A DNA stretch of 64,000 nucleotides from Paracoccaceae bacterium (GTDB taxonomy: Bacteria; Pseudomonadota; Alphaproteobacteria; Rhodobacterales; Rhodobacteraceae), in the NCBI GenBank assembly GCA_030066855.1, contig JASJAU010000013.1:50931-114930 (forward strand), read 5' to 3'. Shown here one piece after another: positions 1 through 10,237 of this stretch; the stretch's first letter is position 1; each line of letters starts with the position of its first letter. Both the position numbers and the translations under genes were made by a program. The notes under the pieces were generated by a model. It saw nothing but the letters and a program-made list of their open reading frames with translations. It was not told the origin of the DNA and ran no database searches.

Positions 1-140
1 CGGCGCTGGGACTCAAGGTCACGATCGACCATTCGCCAGAGACTGGAGCCGGGCGGATGACGCTGCGCTACAAAGACCTGGATCAGCTTGACGAGATTTG
101 CCGACGGCTTTCGGCCACAGTTGGTGCTGGCGAGGTTTAG
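1..140 (+). CDS. parB: ParB chromosome-partitioning protein, C-terminal fragment
   Basis: Only the last 45 codons or so are in the window, read in frame 3 and ending at the TAG at 138-140. The residues ALGLKVTIDH, then GAGRMTLRYKDLDQLDEIC, match the C-terminal dimerisation domain of ParB, which binds parS and loads onto DNA to segregate the origin region. The stop overlaps the stop of the convergent hemW gene (TAA at 137-139 on the minus strand), so there is no terminator space between them. The adjacency of hemW, rdgB, rph and hrcA is the usual order near the alphaproteobacterial origin. The N-terminal and helix-turn-helix parts lie outside the window. Confidence 0.8.
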   Translation, partial: ALGLKVTIDHSPETGAGRMTLRYKDLDQLDEICRRLSATVGAGEV

Positions 141-1276
141 GCCAACAACTCCCGCAGAACCGCGTTCAGGAGCGGGCGGCCTTCTGGCGTCAGCCGGATA
201 CGATCTCCACGCGTCTCCAAGAGCTGAAAATCCGTTAACTGATTGATATGATTTATTTTATCAGTAAGATCCTCAATCTCCCGACCCATGTCGACACCGC
301 CGGACAAACGCAATCCCATCATGAGACGCTCTTCCCGCACCTCATCCTTCGGGATCGCGTGGCGCTGCGCCTCGCCACTGCCGCGGTCTACTGCGTCCAG
401 CCAGCCCGTCGGCGCCCGGATCGCCTCAGTCGCCAGACGTTCCCCCGCCAGAGTGAACCGCCCATGCGCGCCAGGCCCGATTCCGGCCCAGTCGCCGCCT
501 TCCCAGTAGGTCAGGTTGTGCCGCGACTCGGCACCAGACCGCGCGTGATTGGAGATCTCATAGGCGGGCAGGCCGGCCGCCTCGCAAGCCTCCTGGGTCG
601 CTGCATACATGTCCGCCGTCAAATCCTCATCCGGAAGCCCCGAAAGGCGCCCCCGCGCGAACCGGTCCCCAAAGGCTGTGCCGGGTTCGATCGTGAGCTG
701 GTAGAACGAGACATGATCAGGCGCCAAACTCAACGCACGCTCCAGCTCCGCCCGCCAGGCGGCCAGGGACTGGTCTTGCCGCGCGTAAATCAGATCAAAC
801 GAGCATCGGTCGAAAACCCGCCGCGCGACATCGAATGCAGCAAGACCCTCCTCAGCAGAGTGCAGCCGGCCCAAGGCCTTCAGGTCGCTGTCATTCAGCG
901 CTTGGAGCCCCATTGACACCCGGTTCACGCCGGCGCCCCGGTATCCCGCAAACCGCCCCGCCTCGACAGAAGTCGGGTTGGCCTCCAGCGTGATTTCCAT
1001 GTCATTGACAGGCGTCCAGGCGGCTCTCGCCACGTCGATCACACGCGCGACCGTTTCGGGCGCCATGAGGCTGGGCGTCCCGCCGCCAAAGAAAATCGAT
1101 GTCAGGCGCCGGTCGCCGATCTCTTCCCGTGTCCGCGCGATCTCCACCTCGAACGCCGCGCGCCAGCGGCCCTGATCGACATGGGCCGACACATGACTGT
1201 TGAAGTCGCAGTAGGGGCACTTGGCTTGGCAAAACGGCCAGTGGACATAAAGCGCGAGCTCCGCCGGGTCAGCCAT
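137..1276 (-). CDS. hemW: HemW-type radical SAM protein (coproporphyrinogen III oxidase-like heme chaperone)
   Basis: A 379-residue radical SAM protein. The cluster motif C16-x3-C20-x2-C23 (CQAKCPYC) binds the 4Fe-4S cluster and SAM, and GGGTPSLM follows. Length and the N-terminal LALYVHWPF signature fit HemW rather than true HemN, which is longer. HemW family proteins are thought to deliver heme to membrane targets; older annotations call them oxygen-independent coproporphyrinogen oxidase. The start overlaps the end of rdgB by a few bases, so it is the third gene of a rph-rdgB-hemW operon. The exact function in this organism is inferred from family only. Confidence 0.88.
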   Translation of the reverse strand: MADPAELALYVHWPFCQAKCPYCDFNSHVSAHVDQGRWRAAFEVEIARTREEIGDRRLTSIFFGGGTPSLMAPETVARVIDVARAAWTPVNDMEITLEANPTSVEAGRFAGYRGAGVNRVSMGLQALNDSDLKALGRLHSAEEGLAAFDVARRVFDRCSFDLIYARQDQSLAAWRAELERALSLAPDHVSFYQLTIEPGTAFGDRFARGRLSGLPDEDLTADMYAATQEACEAAGLPAYEISNHARSGAESRHNLTYWEGGDWAGIGPGAHGRFTLAGERLATEAIRAPTGWLDAVDRGSGEAQRHAIPKDEVREERLMMGLRLSGGVDMGREIEDLTDKINHINQLTDFQLLETRGDRIRLTPEGRPLLNAVLRELLA

Positions 1277-1880
1277 CCCCGAACACGGCTCTTAACTTCC
1301 GAAATGCGTCGGCGCGGTGGCTGATGCGGTTCTTCTCCCACCGGTCCATCTCACCGAATGTCTGCGCGTAGCCGTACGGCTGAAAGATCGGGTCATATCC
1401 GTGGCCTTGTGATCCCCGCATGGGCCAAACCACTTGACCCTCCATCCGGCCTTCGAACACCTCGTCATGCCCGTCCGGCCAAGCCAGAACGAAGGTGCAG
1501 CAAAACCGAGCGGCTCTCGGATGCGCCGCGCCCGCGGCCTCGAGTTCCTCATGCGCCCGCCGCATGGCCATCTCGAAATCGCGGCCGTTCGGGGTCTCCG
1601 CCCAATCCGCGGTATAGACGCCAGGAGCGCCGCCCAGCGCGTCGATCTCGATCCCGGAGTCATCGGCTAGCGCGGGCAGGTTTGTGGCCTCCGCCGCCGC
1701 ATGCGCCTTGATCCGCGCGTTCTCCACAAATTCGGTTCCGGTCTCCTCCGGCTCGGGCAGGTTCTTTTCCGCCGCGCCTACCACCGTTATCCCATGATCG
1801 CGCAGGAGATCGGCGATCTCCTCCAGCTTGCCGGCGTTATGGGTCGCCACTAGAAGCGTATCGCCCGTGAACCGGCGCAT
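1269..1880 (-). CDS. rdgB: RdgB/HAM1 non-canonical purine NTP pyrophosphatase
   Basis: A 203-residue ITPase of the Ham1 family that hydrolyses dITP, ITP and XTP to the monophosphate and keeps deaminated purines out of nucleic acid. Visible family motifs are the N-terminal LVATHNAGKLEEI (nucleotide-binding SHN/THN motif) and ADDSGIEIDAL with the acidic metal-binding residues. The ATG overlaps the stop of rph by one base, and its own end overlaps hemW, which indicates translational coupling in one transcript. Length is normal for the family. Confidence 0.92.
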   Translation of the reverse strand: MRRFTGDTLLVATHNAGKLEEIADLLRDHGITVVGAAEKNLPEPEETGTEFVENARIKAHAAAEATNLPALADDSGIEIDALGGAPGVYTADWAETPNGRDFEMAMRRAHEELEAAGAAHPRAARFCCTFVLAWPDGHDEVFEGRMEGQVVWPMRGSQGHGYDPIFQPYGYAQTFGEMDRWEKNRISHRADAFRKLRAVFGDG

Positions 1881-2590
1881 CAGCCAAGCGCCGCGCTCTG
1901 CGCCGCTTTCAGTTCTTCGGCGCCTTGACCGGCTAGGTCGAGAAGCGTGCCAAGCTCGTCGCGAGAGAAAGTCGCGCCTTCCGCTGACATCTGAACCTCA
2001 ATCAACCGCCCGTCGCCGGTCAGAACGAAGTTGCCGTCGACCCCGGCCTCGCTGTCCTCTGGATAGTCCAGGTCCAGGATCGGCTGGCCGGCATACACGC
2101 CGCAGGACACCGCGACTACGTGATCGGTCAGTGGATCGGACGTGACCAGCCCGGCCTTGAGGAGTTTGTCGACCGCCAACCTCAAGGCCACCCAGCCCCC
2201 GGTGATCGAGGCGCAGCGCGTCCCGCCATCCGCCTGGATGACATCGCAATCGATGGTGATCTGCCGCTCGCCCAGCGCGGGCCGGTCGACGCAGGCGCGA
2301 AGCGACCGGCCGATAAGCCGCTGAATTTCCTGCGTTCGCCCCGACTGCCCGCGCTTCGCCTCGCGATTTGTTCGGGTGTGTGTCGACCGCGGCAGCATCC
2401 CGTACTCCGCCGTCACCCAGCCAAGGCCCGAATTCTTCATCCAGGGCGGAACCCGCTCGTCAATAGACGCGGTGCAAAGCACATGGGTGTCCCCGCAGCG
2501 GATCAGACAGGACCCTTCGGCATGCCGGGTGACGCCGGTCTCGATTGAGACCGGACGCATCTCGCTTATATCTCTGCCAGAGGGCCGCAT
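1880..2590 (-). CDS. rph: Ribonuclease PH
   Basis: A 236-residue phosphorolytic 3'-to-5' exoribonuclease that trims tRNA 3' ends. The N-terminal [19 protein letters not shown] and the internal [26 protein letters not shown] region are characteristic of the family, and the length is standard. The start is supported by a strong ribosome-binding site, AGGAGAATTTC, directly before the ATG. It is the first gene of the minus-strand rph-rdgB-hemW operon and is divergent from hrcA, with about 115 bases between the start codons. Confidence 0.95.
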   Translation of the reverse strand: MRPSGRDISEMRPVSIETGVTRHAEGSCLIRCGDTHVLCTASIDERVPPWMKNSGLGWVTAEYGMLPRSTHTRTNREAKRGQSGRTQEIQRLIGRSLRACVDRPALGERQITIDCDVIQADGGTRCASITGGWVALRLAVDKLLKAGLVTSDPLTDHVVAVSCGVYAGQPILDLDYPEDSEAGVDGNFVLTGDGRLIEVQMSAEGATFSRDELGTLLDLAGQGAEELKAAQSAALG

Positions 2591-2650
2591 GAAATTCTCC
2601 TATTGAGGTTGGCGGTTGATAGTCGCCGCGCGACACCCCATCAACCCCAA

Positions 2651-2678
2651 TTGACGCGGGCTCCGCCTTGTCTTTAAT
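2651..2678 (+). promoter_or_regulatory. Candidate sigma-70 promoter of hrcA-grpE
   Basis: TTGACG at 2651-2656 (5 of 6 to TTGACA) is followed, after 16 bases, by TTTAAT at 2673-2678 (5 of 6 to TATAAT). This puts the transcript start about 20 bases before the hrcA ATG. A weaker RpoH-like pair, CTTG at 2667 and CTTACG at 2689, overlaps it. No CIRCE inverted repeat was seen here. Prediction by eye only. Confidence 0.4.
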
Positions 2679-2705
2679 TGCATCGCTTCTTACGACATCG
2701 GGCCG

Positions 2706-3776
2706 ATGACGGACGCTGGAAAACTCCTTGAGGAAATGAACGACCGCTCCCGGGAGGTCTTTCGCCGGGTTGTCGAATCGTACTTGGGCACGGGCGATCC
2801 AGTTGGCAGCCGTACGCTCACCCGCGAGATGAGTAAAAAGGTCTCTGCCGCCACGATCCGCAACGTGATGCAGGACCTGGAGTATCTGGGCCTTTTGAAC
2901 TCGCCCCATATTTCCGCTGGTCGTGTTCCCACGGAGCTTGGGCTCAGGCTTTTTGTCGACGGGCTTCTGGAGGTGCGGGACCTGACGGATGAGGACCGCG
3001 ACGCCATCGACGGCTCGCTCGCGTCGCCCGGCCCGGACACTAGCGACATCCTCGATCGCGTCGGTTCGGCGCTCTCCGGCGCGACGCATGGCGCGAGCCT
3101 AGTACTCGCGCCGAAGCAGGAAGCGCCGATCAAGCATATCGAATTCGTGAGCCTCGCCGCCGACCGTGCGCTGGTCGTACTCGTTTTCGCCAACGGGCAC
3201 GTCGAAAACCGCGTCTTCACACCACCGCCCGGCCAGACGCCGAGCTCGATGCGCGAGGCGGCGAACTTCCTGAACTCCATTGTCGACGGCCATACTCTGT
3301 CCGAGCTCGGATCGGTCATCACCCGCGAGATCGGGCTTCACCGGCAGGAGCTCGACACGCTCGCCCGTGATCTGGTCGAGCTGGGCGGCGCTTATTGGGA
3401 GGACGAGGGCGCGCCCTATGAACGGCTGATTGTCCGGGGCCGCGCCAACCTTCTGGAAGACAGCGCCGAGGAGGGCGATCTTGAGCGCATCCGCAGCCTC
3501 TTTGACGACCTCGAGCGCAAGCGTGACATAGCCGAATTCCTCGAATTGACCGAGACCGGCGAGGGCGTCCGCGTGTTCATTGGCTCCGAGAACAAACTTT
3601 TCTCACTTTCGGGTTCCTCTCTGGTGGTTTCCCCGTATATGAACGCGGATCGAAAGATCGTGGGCGCTGTCGGCGTCATCGGCCCAACGCGGCTGAACTA
3701 CGGCAGGATCGTTCCAATCGTTGATTACACCGCCCAATTGGTCGGGCGGCTCATTTCGGATCGAGGGCAGTCATGA
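2706..3776 (+). CDS. hrcA: Heat-inducible transcription repressor HrcA
   Basis: A 356-residue repressor that binds CIRCE elements and is stabilised by GroEL. The N-terminal winged helix includes SREVFRRVVESYLGTGDPVGSRTL and the AATIRNVMQDLEYLGLL recognition region, followed by SPHISAGRVPTE, all typical of HrcA. The C-terminal GAF-like domain ends in GVIGPTRLNYGRIVPIVDYTAQ, another family hallmark. It overlaps grpE by four bases (ATGA), so the two are coupled. The ribosome-binding site is poor (ATCGGG). No CIRCE site was noticed in the window, so its main targets, probably groESL, lie elsewhere. Confidence 0.95.
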   Translation: MTDAGKLLEEMNDRSREVFRRVVESYLGTGDPVGSRTLTREMSKKVSAATIRNVMQDLEYLGLLNSPHISAGRVPTELGLRLFVDGLLEVRDLTDEDRDAIDGSLASPGPDTSDILDRVGSALSGATHGASLVLAPKQEAPIKHIEFVSLAADRALVVLVFANGHVENRVFTPPPGQTPSSMREAANFLNSIVDGHTLSELGSVITREIGLHRQELDTLARDLVELGGAYWEDEGAPYERLIVRGRANLLEDSAEEGDLERIRSLFDDLERKRDIAEFLELTETGEGVRVFIGSENKLFSLSGSSLVVSPYMNADRKIVGAVGVIGPTRLNYGRIVPIVDYTAQLVGRLISDRGQS

Positions 3777-4330
3777 GCGAACCCAAAGAAGAGGCACCGA
3801 TGCCCGAAGAAGAGCTGATCGATATTGACAGCCCCGAGGCGCTCGAAGAACCGGATCTGGACGAGCGAATTGAGGCGCTTGAGGCCGAGCGCGACGAGTT
3901 TCGCGACCGGTTTATGCGCGCCCTGGCCGATGCCGAGAATTCCCGGAAGCGGTCAGAACGCGATCGCCGCGAGGCAGAGCAATATGGCGGCTCTAAGCTC
4001 GCCCGCGACCTGCTGCCTGTTTTCGACAACATGAAACGCGCCGTGGACGCGATTCCGGAGGAGCTGAAGGAGACGAACAAGGCCGTGATCGAGGGCGTCG
4101 AGCTGACGATGCGCGAGCTGTTGTCCGTCTTCAAAAAGCACGGGATAGAACCGATCTCGCCCGAAATCGGCGACACGTTCGATCCGCAGCTTCACGAGGC
4201 AATGTTCGAGGCGCCTCTCCCTGGCACCGTGGCGGGTGAGATCATTCAGGTCGAGGCCGATGGTTTCCTGCTCTACGACCGCCTGCTGCGTCCCGCAAAA
4301 GTCGGCGTCAGCTCAATGCCAGCGTCCTGA
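3773..4330 (+). CDS. grpE: GrpE nucleotide exchange factor
   Basis: A 185-residue cochaperone that exchanges ADP for ATP on DnaK. After an acidic N-terminus it shows the long coiled coil (ERDEFRDRFMRALADAENSRKR) and the C-terminal beta domain with GDTFDPQLHEAMFE and GFLLYDRLLRPAKVGVS, the GrpE signature. The ATG overlaps the hrcA stop. Its partners dnaK and dnaJ lie 45 kb away in this window. The gene ends three bases before the convergent mutS end, and no terminator is visible between them. Confidence 0.95.
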   Translation: MSEPKEEAPMPEEELIDIDSPEALEEPDLDERIEALEAERDEFRDRFMRALADAENSRKRSERDRREAEQYGGSKLARDLLPVFDNMKRAVDAIPEELKETNKAVIEGVELTMRELLSVFKKHGIEPISPEIGDTFDPQLHEAMFEAPLPGTVAGEIIQVEADGFLLYDRLLRPAKVGVSSMPAS

Positions 4331-4333
4331 CAC

Positions 4334-6982
4334 TTAGTCCTTGGATTGGATCAGCGCTTTGAGGTCGTAGAGGGCATCCAGCGCTTCGCGCGGGCTCATC
4401 TCGTCCGGCAGCAGCTTGGCCAAAACAGTCTCTAACTCAGAGGTTTTTGCTGCTTTTTGCTGCGTAACCACGGGCGTCGCGGAAAACAGCGGCAGGTCGT
4501 CGATCAGCGCTTTGGTCCGTGTCCCGCCCTCGCGCTCGCCCTTCTCCAGGGCGTCGAGAACCACGCGCGCGCGCTCAACCACGCTCTCGGGCAATCCCGC
4601 CAGACGGGCCACCTGAACCCCGTAGCTCCGATCCGCCGCGCCCTTCCGGACCTCGTGGAGGAAGATCACGTCGCCCTCCCACTCTTTGACCGCGACTGTG
4701 GCGTTCTCAACGCCCGAAAGCTTGTCCGCCAGCTGCGTCATCTCGTGGTAATGCGTCGCGAAAAGTGCGCGGCAACGGTTGGCGTCGTGCAAATGCTCCA
4801 GCGTCGCCCAGGCGATCGACAATCCGTCGTAGGTCGCCGTGCCTCGTCCGATCTCGTCCAGAATAACCAGCGCCCGGTCATCCGCCTGGTTCAGGATCGA
4901 CGCAGTCTCGACCATCTCGACCATGAAAGTCGACCGGCCCCTCGCCAGATCGTCCGCTGCACCGACCCGGCTGAAGATCTGGCTGACCCGCCCTATCTTC
5001 GCAGCCTCCGCCGGAACGAAGCTGCCCGCTTGCGCCAGAAGCGCGATCAGCGCGTTCTGGCGCAGGAACGTTGATTTACCGGCCATGTTTGGCCCGGTCA
5101 CCAACCATATCGCGCCGCCGTCACCCGACAGATCGCAATCGTTCGCAATGAAAGGTGCGCCCTCCCGCTTGAGCGCGTGCTCGACCACTGGATGTCGGCC
5201 TGCGACGACTTGGAAATCGCGGCTGTCATCCACGACAGGCCGCGCCCAATCCTCAGCGCGAGCCAGTGCGGCGAAGCCTGTGGTTACATCCAACTCAGCC
5301 AGCGCTCGCGCGGTGTCGCTCACAGGGCCGGAATGATCCAAAATCAGCTGTTTCAGCCTGTAATAGTGACGATTCTCAATCTCAATCGCCTGAGCGCCGG
5401 CGTTCAAAATGCGCGTTTCAATCTCCGAAAGCTTCACGGTCGTGAACCGTACGGCGTTCGCCGTCGTCTGGCGATGAATGAACCTCTCGGACAAAGGCGG
5501 CGACAGCATCTTCTCCGCGTGGGTCGCGGTGGTCTCGATGAAGTAGCCCAGCACGTTGTTGTGCTTGATCTTGAGCGACGCGACACCCGTCTCCCGCGCG
5601 TAATCCGCTTGATAGGATGCGATCACCCCGCGACCCTCATCCCTGAGCGTCCGCGCCTCGTCGAGGTCGGGATCGACGTCGGGCGCGATGAAACCGCCGT
5701 CGCGGGCCAGAAGCGGCGGCTCTGCGACCAGCGCCTCCTCGAGCGCGTCAAGCGCGGCTTCAAAGCCGGTAAGCCTGTCGAATTGGCGCGCCAGGTACTC
5801 CGGAGCAACAGACGTAGACAACCCCGCAATCGCCGCCGCCTGCGCCAGCCCGTCCCGGATCGCCGCCAAATCGCGCGGCCCGCCGCGGTCCAGCGCCAGC
5901 CGCGAGAGCGCGCGGTCGATGTCCGGGCACCGACTGAGCGCATTGCGCAAGGCTTCGGTCACATCCGGATCGGCCACGCAAAACGCGACGGCCTCGATCC
6001 GCGCGTTGATGACCTTGACCTCGGCCGACGGCGACGAGATCCGCCGATCCAGCAAACGCCCGCCGCCCGCAGTCACAGTCCGGTCGATCGTGTGCAAGAG
6101 CGACCCATTTCGTCCCCCGCCGAGCGCACGCGTCAGCTCCAGGTTCCGACGAGTGGCCGCATCGATCTGAACAGTTGAGGAAGCCGTCTCTCGCACCGGC
6201 GGCCGAAGGAGCGGAACCTTCCCTTTTTGCGTCAGGTCAAGATAGTCGATGAGCGCGCCCATCGCCGAAATCTCGGCCCGGCCGAAGGCTCCGTATGCCT
6301 CCAGGCTGCCCACTTTGAAGGTGTCGCAAATGCGTTTCTCGCCAGATTGGCTGTCGAAACTTGCGCCGGCGAGCGGCGTTAGCGACGCCCCCGAATCCGT
6401 CACTAAATCGGAGAAATCGGCGATCTTCGCGTCTGAGACCAGCACTTCGCGCGGCGCCAATCTCGCGATCTCCGGCCCGAACCGCACTGCCGTGGTCGGC
6501 AGTACCCGAAACGCGCCAGTCGAAATGTCGACCCAAGCCAGCGCCGCTTCTCCCCGAACCTCAGAGAGCGCCACCAGGTAGTTGTGCCGCCGCGCTTCCA
6601 GCAAGGACTCCTCGGTCAGCGTGCCCGGCGTAACAAGCCGGACTACCCCGCGTTTGACCACCGCCTTCGACCCGCGCTTCTTCGCCTCTGCCGGGTCTTC
6701 CAGTTGCTCGCAAACGGCCACCCGAAACCCCTTACGGATCAGCGTCAGCAAATATCCATCAGCTGCATGGACCGGCACACCGCACATCGGGATGTCCTCG
6801 CCCAGATGCTTGCCGCGTTTGGTCAGCGCGATGTCCAGCGCCTCGGCCGCCGCGACCGCGTCGTCAAAGAACAGCTCGTAGAAATCGCCCATCCGGTAGA
6901 AGAGAAGCGCGTCGGCGTACTCTCCTTTAATCTCCAGATACTGCGCCATCATCGGAGTGATGGCGGATTTGGCGAGCGTCAC
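4334..6982 (-). CDS. mutS: DNA mismatch repair protein MutS
   Basis: MutS recognises mismatches and small loops and recruits MutL. An open frame extends to 7120, but I place the start at the GTG at 6982. Its product begins MTLAKSAITPMMAQYLEIK, the family N-terminus, and a GGGGGA ribosome-binding site lies five bases upstream; the extra 46 upstream residues look unrelated. This gives 882 residues. The mismatch-reading F-Y-E is at residues 34-36, the Walker A GPNMAGKST and the DEIGRGTATYDGLS Walker B/signature region lie in the C-terminal ATPase, and a helix-turn-helix dimerisation tail ends the protein. It is divergent from maeB. Confidence 0.93.
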   Translation of the reverse strand: MTLAKSAITPMMAQYLEIKGEYADALLFYRMGDFYELFFDDAVAAAEALDIALTKRGKHLGEDIPMCGVPVHAADGYLLTLIRKGFRVAVCEQLEDPAEAKKRGSKAVVKRGVVRLVTPGTLTEESLLEARRHNYLVALSEVRGEAALAWVDISTGAFRVLPTTAVRFGPEIARLAPREVLVSDAKIADFSDLVTDSGASLTPLAGASFDSQSGEKRICDTFKVGSLEAYGAFGRAEISAMGALIDYLDLTQKGKVPLLRPPVRETASSTVQIDAATRRNLELTRALGGGRNGSLLHTIDRTVTAGGGRLLDRRISSPSAEVKVINARIEAVAFCVADPDVTEALRNALSRCPDIDRALSRLALDRGGPRDLAAIRDGLAQAAAIAGLSTSVAPEYLARQFDRLTGFEAALDALEEALVAEPPLLARDGGFIAPDVDPDLDEARTLRDEGRGVIASYQADYARETGVASLKIKHNNVLGYFIETTATHAEKMLSPPLSERFIHRQTTANAVRFTTVKLSEIETRILNAGAQAIEIENRHYYRLKQLILDHSGPVSDTARALAELDVTTGFAALARAEDWARPVVDDSRDFQVVAGRHPVVEHALKREGAPFIANDCDLSGDGGAIWLVTGPNMAGKSTFLRQNALIALLAQAGSFVPAEAAKIGRVSQIFSRVGAADDLARGRSTFMVEMVETASILNQADDRALVILDEIGRGTATYDGLSIAWATLEHLHDANRCRALFATHYHEMTQLADKLSGVENATVAVKEWEGDVIFLHEVRKGAADRSYGVQVARLAGLPESVVERARVVLDALEKGEREGGTRTKALIDDLPLFSATPVVTQQKAAKTSELETVLAKLLPDEMSPREALDALYDLKALIQSKD

Positions 6983-7107
6983 GTCGATCCCCCGAGGATT
7001 GCGCGTGGGCTGGAATCTAGCCGCCCGCGACTCCCGGTAAAAGGCGAAAATGGGCCGTTTCCACCGCCGCTCTAAGTGATATGCAATCCGGAAACGGGAG
7101 GAGCGGC

Positions 7108-9363
7108 ATGCCAAAGACACGGTTCACGCGGGAAGACGCCTTGGCGTTTCACATGCACCCTAGCCCCGGCAAGTTCGAGGTGAACGCGACCGTTCCCATG
7201 ACGACCCAGCGCGACCTGTCGCTGGCCTACAGTCCCGGCGTGGCTGTCCCCTGCGAGGAGATCGCGGAGACGCCGGAGACAGCCTACGACTACACGAACA
7301 AGGGTAATCTGGTCGCTGTCGTTTCGAACGGCACCGCGGTTCTCGGCCTCGGAAATCTGGGCGCGCTGGGCTCCAAACCGGTGATGGAAGGCAAGGCGGT
7401 GCTCTTCAAGCGCTTCGCCGACGTGAACTCCATCGATATCGAGCTGGATACCGAAGACGTCGATGCCTTTTGTCAGGCGGTCAAGCTGATGGGGCCGACC
7501 TTCGGCGGCGTGAACCTCGAGGATATCAAGGCGCCTGAGTGCTTCATTATCGAACAGCGCTTGAAGGAAGAAATGGACATTCCCGTCTTCCATGATGATC
7601 AGCATGGCACGGCGGTCATCTGCGCGGCGGGGCTGTTGAACGCGCTTCACCTGTCCGGGAAAAAGATCGAGGACGTGAAACTCGTCTTGAACGGCGCCGG
7701 CGCTGCGGGCATCGCTTGCGTCGAGCTGCTCAAGCGGATGGGCGCCAAGCACGAGAACTGCATCGCTTGCGACACCAAAGGTGTCATTTGGCAAGGCCGG
7801 ACCGAAGGCATGAACCAGTGGAAATCGGCGCATGCGGTCAAAACCGACCTGCGCACGCTGGAAGAGGCGATGAAAGACGCCGACGTCTTCATTGGCGTCA
7901 GCGTCAAAGGCGCGGTGACGCAGGAGATGGTCGAAAGCATGGCCAAGGACCCGATCCTCTTCGCCATGGCAAACCCAGACCCCGAGATCACGCCGGAGGA
8001 TGCGCAAGCCGTGCGCCCTGACGCGATCGTCGCCACCGGGCGGTCCGATTACCCCAACCAGGTCAACAACGTCCTCGGATTTCCGTACCTGTTCCGGGGT
8101 GCGCTCGACATTCACGCCCGCGCCATCAATGACGAAATGAAAATCGCCTGCGCCGAGGCGCTCGCGGTTTTAGCGCGCGAAGACGTGCCGGATGAGGTTG
8201 CCATGGCCTACGGGCAGAAGCTCCATTTCGGCCGTGATTACATCATTCCCACGCCCTTCGACCCGCGTCTCATACACCGCATCCCGCCGGCAGTCGCTAA
8301 GGCGGGGATCGACACGGGCGTCTCGCGAAGGCCGATCATCGACATGGAGGCCTATGAGAATAGCCTGAAAGAACGAATGGATCCGACTGCGTCCATTCTG
8401 CGCGGCATCAACGCCCGCGCCCGCGCCGCGCAGTCCCGCATGGTCTTTGCCGAAGGCGATGATAACCGCGTGCTTCGCGCCGCTGTTGCCTACCAGCGGA
8501 ACGGCTTTGGCAAGGCGATTGTCGTGGGGCGGGAGGCGGAGGTCGCGGCCAAGCTCGAGTCAGAGGGTCTCGGCGACGCGGTAGACGAGATCGAAGTCGT
8601 CAACGCGGCCAACACAGACCATCTCGAAACCTACAAGTCATTTCTCTACAACCGCCTTCAGCGCAAAGGCTTCGATGGCACCGACATCCATCGCCTGGCC
8701 GCTCGCGACCGGCACGTCTTCGCCGCGCTCATGCTGGCCCATGACCACGCCGACGCTCTGGTCACCGGCGCGACCCGGAAATCCGCGCATGTGCTCAAAC
8801 TCATCAACCACGTCTTCGACGCGACCGCTGAGGATGGCGCGGTGGGTGTTACGGCGGTGCTGCACAAAGGCCGGATTGTCCTGATTACCGATACTCTGGT
8901 CCACGAATGGCCGGACCAGGAGGACCTCGCCCAGATTGCAATTCAAGGCTCGAAAGTGGCCAGATCCCTCGGTTTAGAGCCTAGAGTCGCCTTTGTGAGT
9001 TTCTCGACCTTCGGCTACCCGGAATCGGAGCGTGCCGAAAAAATGCACCAGGCGCCCAAGGTGCTCGACGGCATGAGCGTCGATTTCGAGTACGAGGGCG
9101 AGATGACGGTCGATATCGCGCTCAACCCCCGTTCGCAGGAGGCCTATCCATTTTCGCGCCTGACCGGCCCCGCCAATGTCCTCGTCGTTCCGGCGCGGCA
9201 CTCAGCCTCGATCTCGGTCAAGCTCATGCAGGAAATGGCGGACGCCACGGTGATCGGCCCGATCCTGACCGGCGTCAACAAGCCCATTCAAATCTGTCCC
9301 ACGGTCGCCTCAGTCAGCGACGTGCTGAACATGGCGCTTCTGGCGGCCAGCAAGGTCGGGTGA
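7108..9363 (+). CDS. maeB: NADP-dependent malic enzyme with C-terminal phosphotransacetylase-like domain
   Basis: A 751-residue MaeB-type protein that decarboxylates malate to pyruvate, producing NADPH. I chose the ATG at 7108 because GGGAGGAGC sits just upstream; an earlier ATG at 7081 has no such site. The N-terminal half has the malic domain ([25 protein letters not shown]) and an NAD(P)-binding fold with [14 protein letters not shown]. From about residue 444 ([13 protein letters not shown]) it continues into a phosphate acetyltransferase-like domain, which in this family usually acts as an acetyl-CoA sensing module. One base separates it from the next gene. Confidence 0.93.
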   Translation: MPKTRFTREDALAFHMHPSPGKFEVNATVPMTTQRDLSLAYSPGVAVPCEEIAETPETAYDYTNKGNLVAVVSNGTAVLGLGNLGALGSKPVMEGKAVLFKRFADVNSIDIELDTEDVDAFCQAVKLMGPTFGGVNLEDIKAPECFIIEQRLKEEMDIPVFHDDQHGTAVICAAGLLNALHLSGKKIEDVKLVLNGAGAAGIACVELLKRMGAKHENCIACDTKGVIWQGRTEGMNQWKSAHAVKTDLRTLEEAMKDADVFIGVSVKGAVTQEMVESMAKDPILFAMANPDPEITPEDAQAVRPDAIVATGRSDYPNQVNNVLGFPYLFRGALDIHARAINDEMKIACAEALAVLAREDVPDEVAMAYGQKLHFGRDYIIPTPFDPRLIHRIPPAVAKAGIDTGVSRRPIIDMEAYENSLKERMDPTASILRGINARARAAQSRMVFAEGDDNRVLRAAVAYQRNGFGKAIVVGREAEVAAKLESEGLGDAVDEIEVVNAANTDHLETYKSFLYNRLQRKGFDGTDIHRLAARDRHVFAALMLAHDHADALVTGATRKSAHVLKLINHVFDATAEDGAVGVTAVLHKGRIVLITDTLVHEWPDQEDLAQIAIQGSKVARSLGLEPRVAFVSFSTFGYPESERAEKMHQAPKVLDGMSVDFEYEGEMTVDIALNPRSQEAYPFSRLTGPANVLVVPARHSASISVKLMQEMADATVIGPILTGVNKPIQICPTVASVSDVLNMALLAASKVG

Positions 9364-9364
9364 G

Positions 9365-10237
9365 ATGGCGGTCTGGTGCCTGGGCTCTATCAACGCGGAC
9401 TACTTCTATGCCGTCCCGCACATCCCGGCGCCGGGCGAGACGCTAGCCGCGACTGGCCTGACCACCGGATTGGGCGGAAAAGGCGCCAACCAATCCGTAG
9501 CGGCAGCTAAAGCTGGATCGGTGACGCGCCATATCGGCGCGGTCGGACCAGGATCTGAATGGATCATTGAGAGGCTGGACGGCTTTGGCGTCGATACACA
9601 GAGGATCAGGCGTGCGGAGGCGCCGACCGGCCACGCCATGATCTCCGTCGCCGAGGATGGTGAGAACGCCATTGTCATCCTTGCCGGCGCGAACGGCGCG
9701 CTGACGCGGGACATGATCGAAGAGGCGATCGCGCTTGCCGATGCCGGTGATATTCTTCTCATCCAGAATGAGACCAACCTTCAGGTCGAAGCTGCGCGGG
9801 CTGCGAGCGCCGAGGGCCTCCGCGTTCTCTACTCCGCCGCGCCGTTCGACGCCGATGCGGTTGAAGCGGTCCTGCCCTTCATCGATACGCTTATTCTGAA
9901 CGAGATCGAGGCGGAACAGCTCGAGAATGCCGTTAATCAAAGACTGTCCGACCTTCCGGCGCCTCACATTCTGGTCACGCTCGGTGCGAAAGGCGCCTGC
10001 CATCTCAGCACAGCGTCTGGGGAGGTAGTTTCCGTCGACGGTGTGCCCGTCACGCCCGTTGACACCACCGGCGCGGGCGACACCTTCGCCGGGTACTTCG
10101 CGGCTGGCCGGGATCAGGGAATGGGCGTTCGCGAGGCAATGGAACTTGCCGCCCGCGCTGCCGCGCTCAAGGTCACGCGGCGCGGCACGGCGGACGCCAT
10201 TCCGTCACGCGCCGAGGTCGACGCCTTCGCGCCCTAG
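9365..10237 (+). CDS. PfkB-family sugar kinase, ribokinase-like
   Basis: A 290-residue carbohydrate kinase. The first PfkB signature, [15 protein letters not shown], and the second, [16 protein letters not shown] with the catalytic Asp, are both intact, as is the N-terminal GSINADYFY. Ribokinase (rbsK) is the nearest familiar relative, but the substrate cannot be read from sequence alone, and there is no ribose transporter or regulator beside it. It starts two bases after maeB and is probably cotranscribed. It converges with msrA, overlapping it by four bases. Confidence 0.8.
   Translation: MAVWCLGSINADYFYAVPHIPAPGETLAATGLTTGLGGKGANQSVAAAKAGSVTRHIGAVGPGSEWIIERLDGFGVDTQRIRRAEAPTGHAMISVAEDGENAIVILAGANGALTRDMIEEAIALADAGDILLIQNETNLQVEAARAASAEGLRVLYSAAPFDADAVEAVLPFIDTLILNEIEAEQLENAVNQRLSDLPAPHILVTLGAKGACHLSTASGEVVSVDGVPVTPVDTTGAGDTFAGYFAAGRDQGMGVREAMELAARAAALKVTRRGTADAIPSRAEVDAFAP

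Noticed and set aside
6983..7120. Upstream extension of MutS by 46 residues
   Set aside because: The extension has no family similarity, and the GTG at 6982 has a good ribosome-binding site and the conserved N-terminus.
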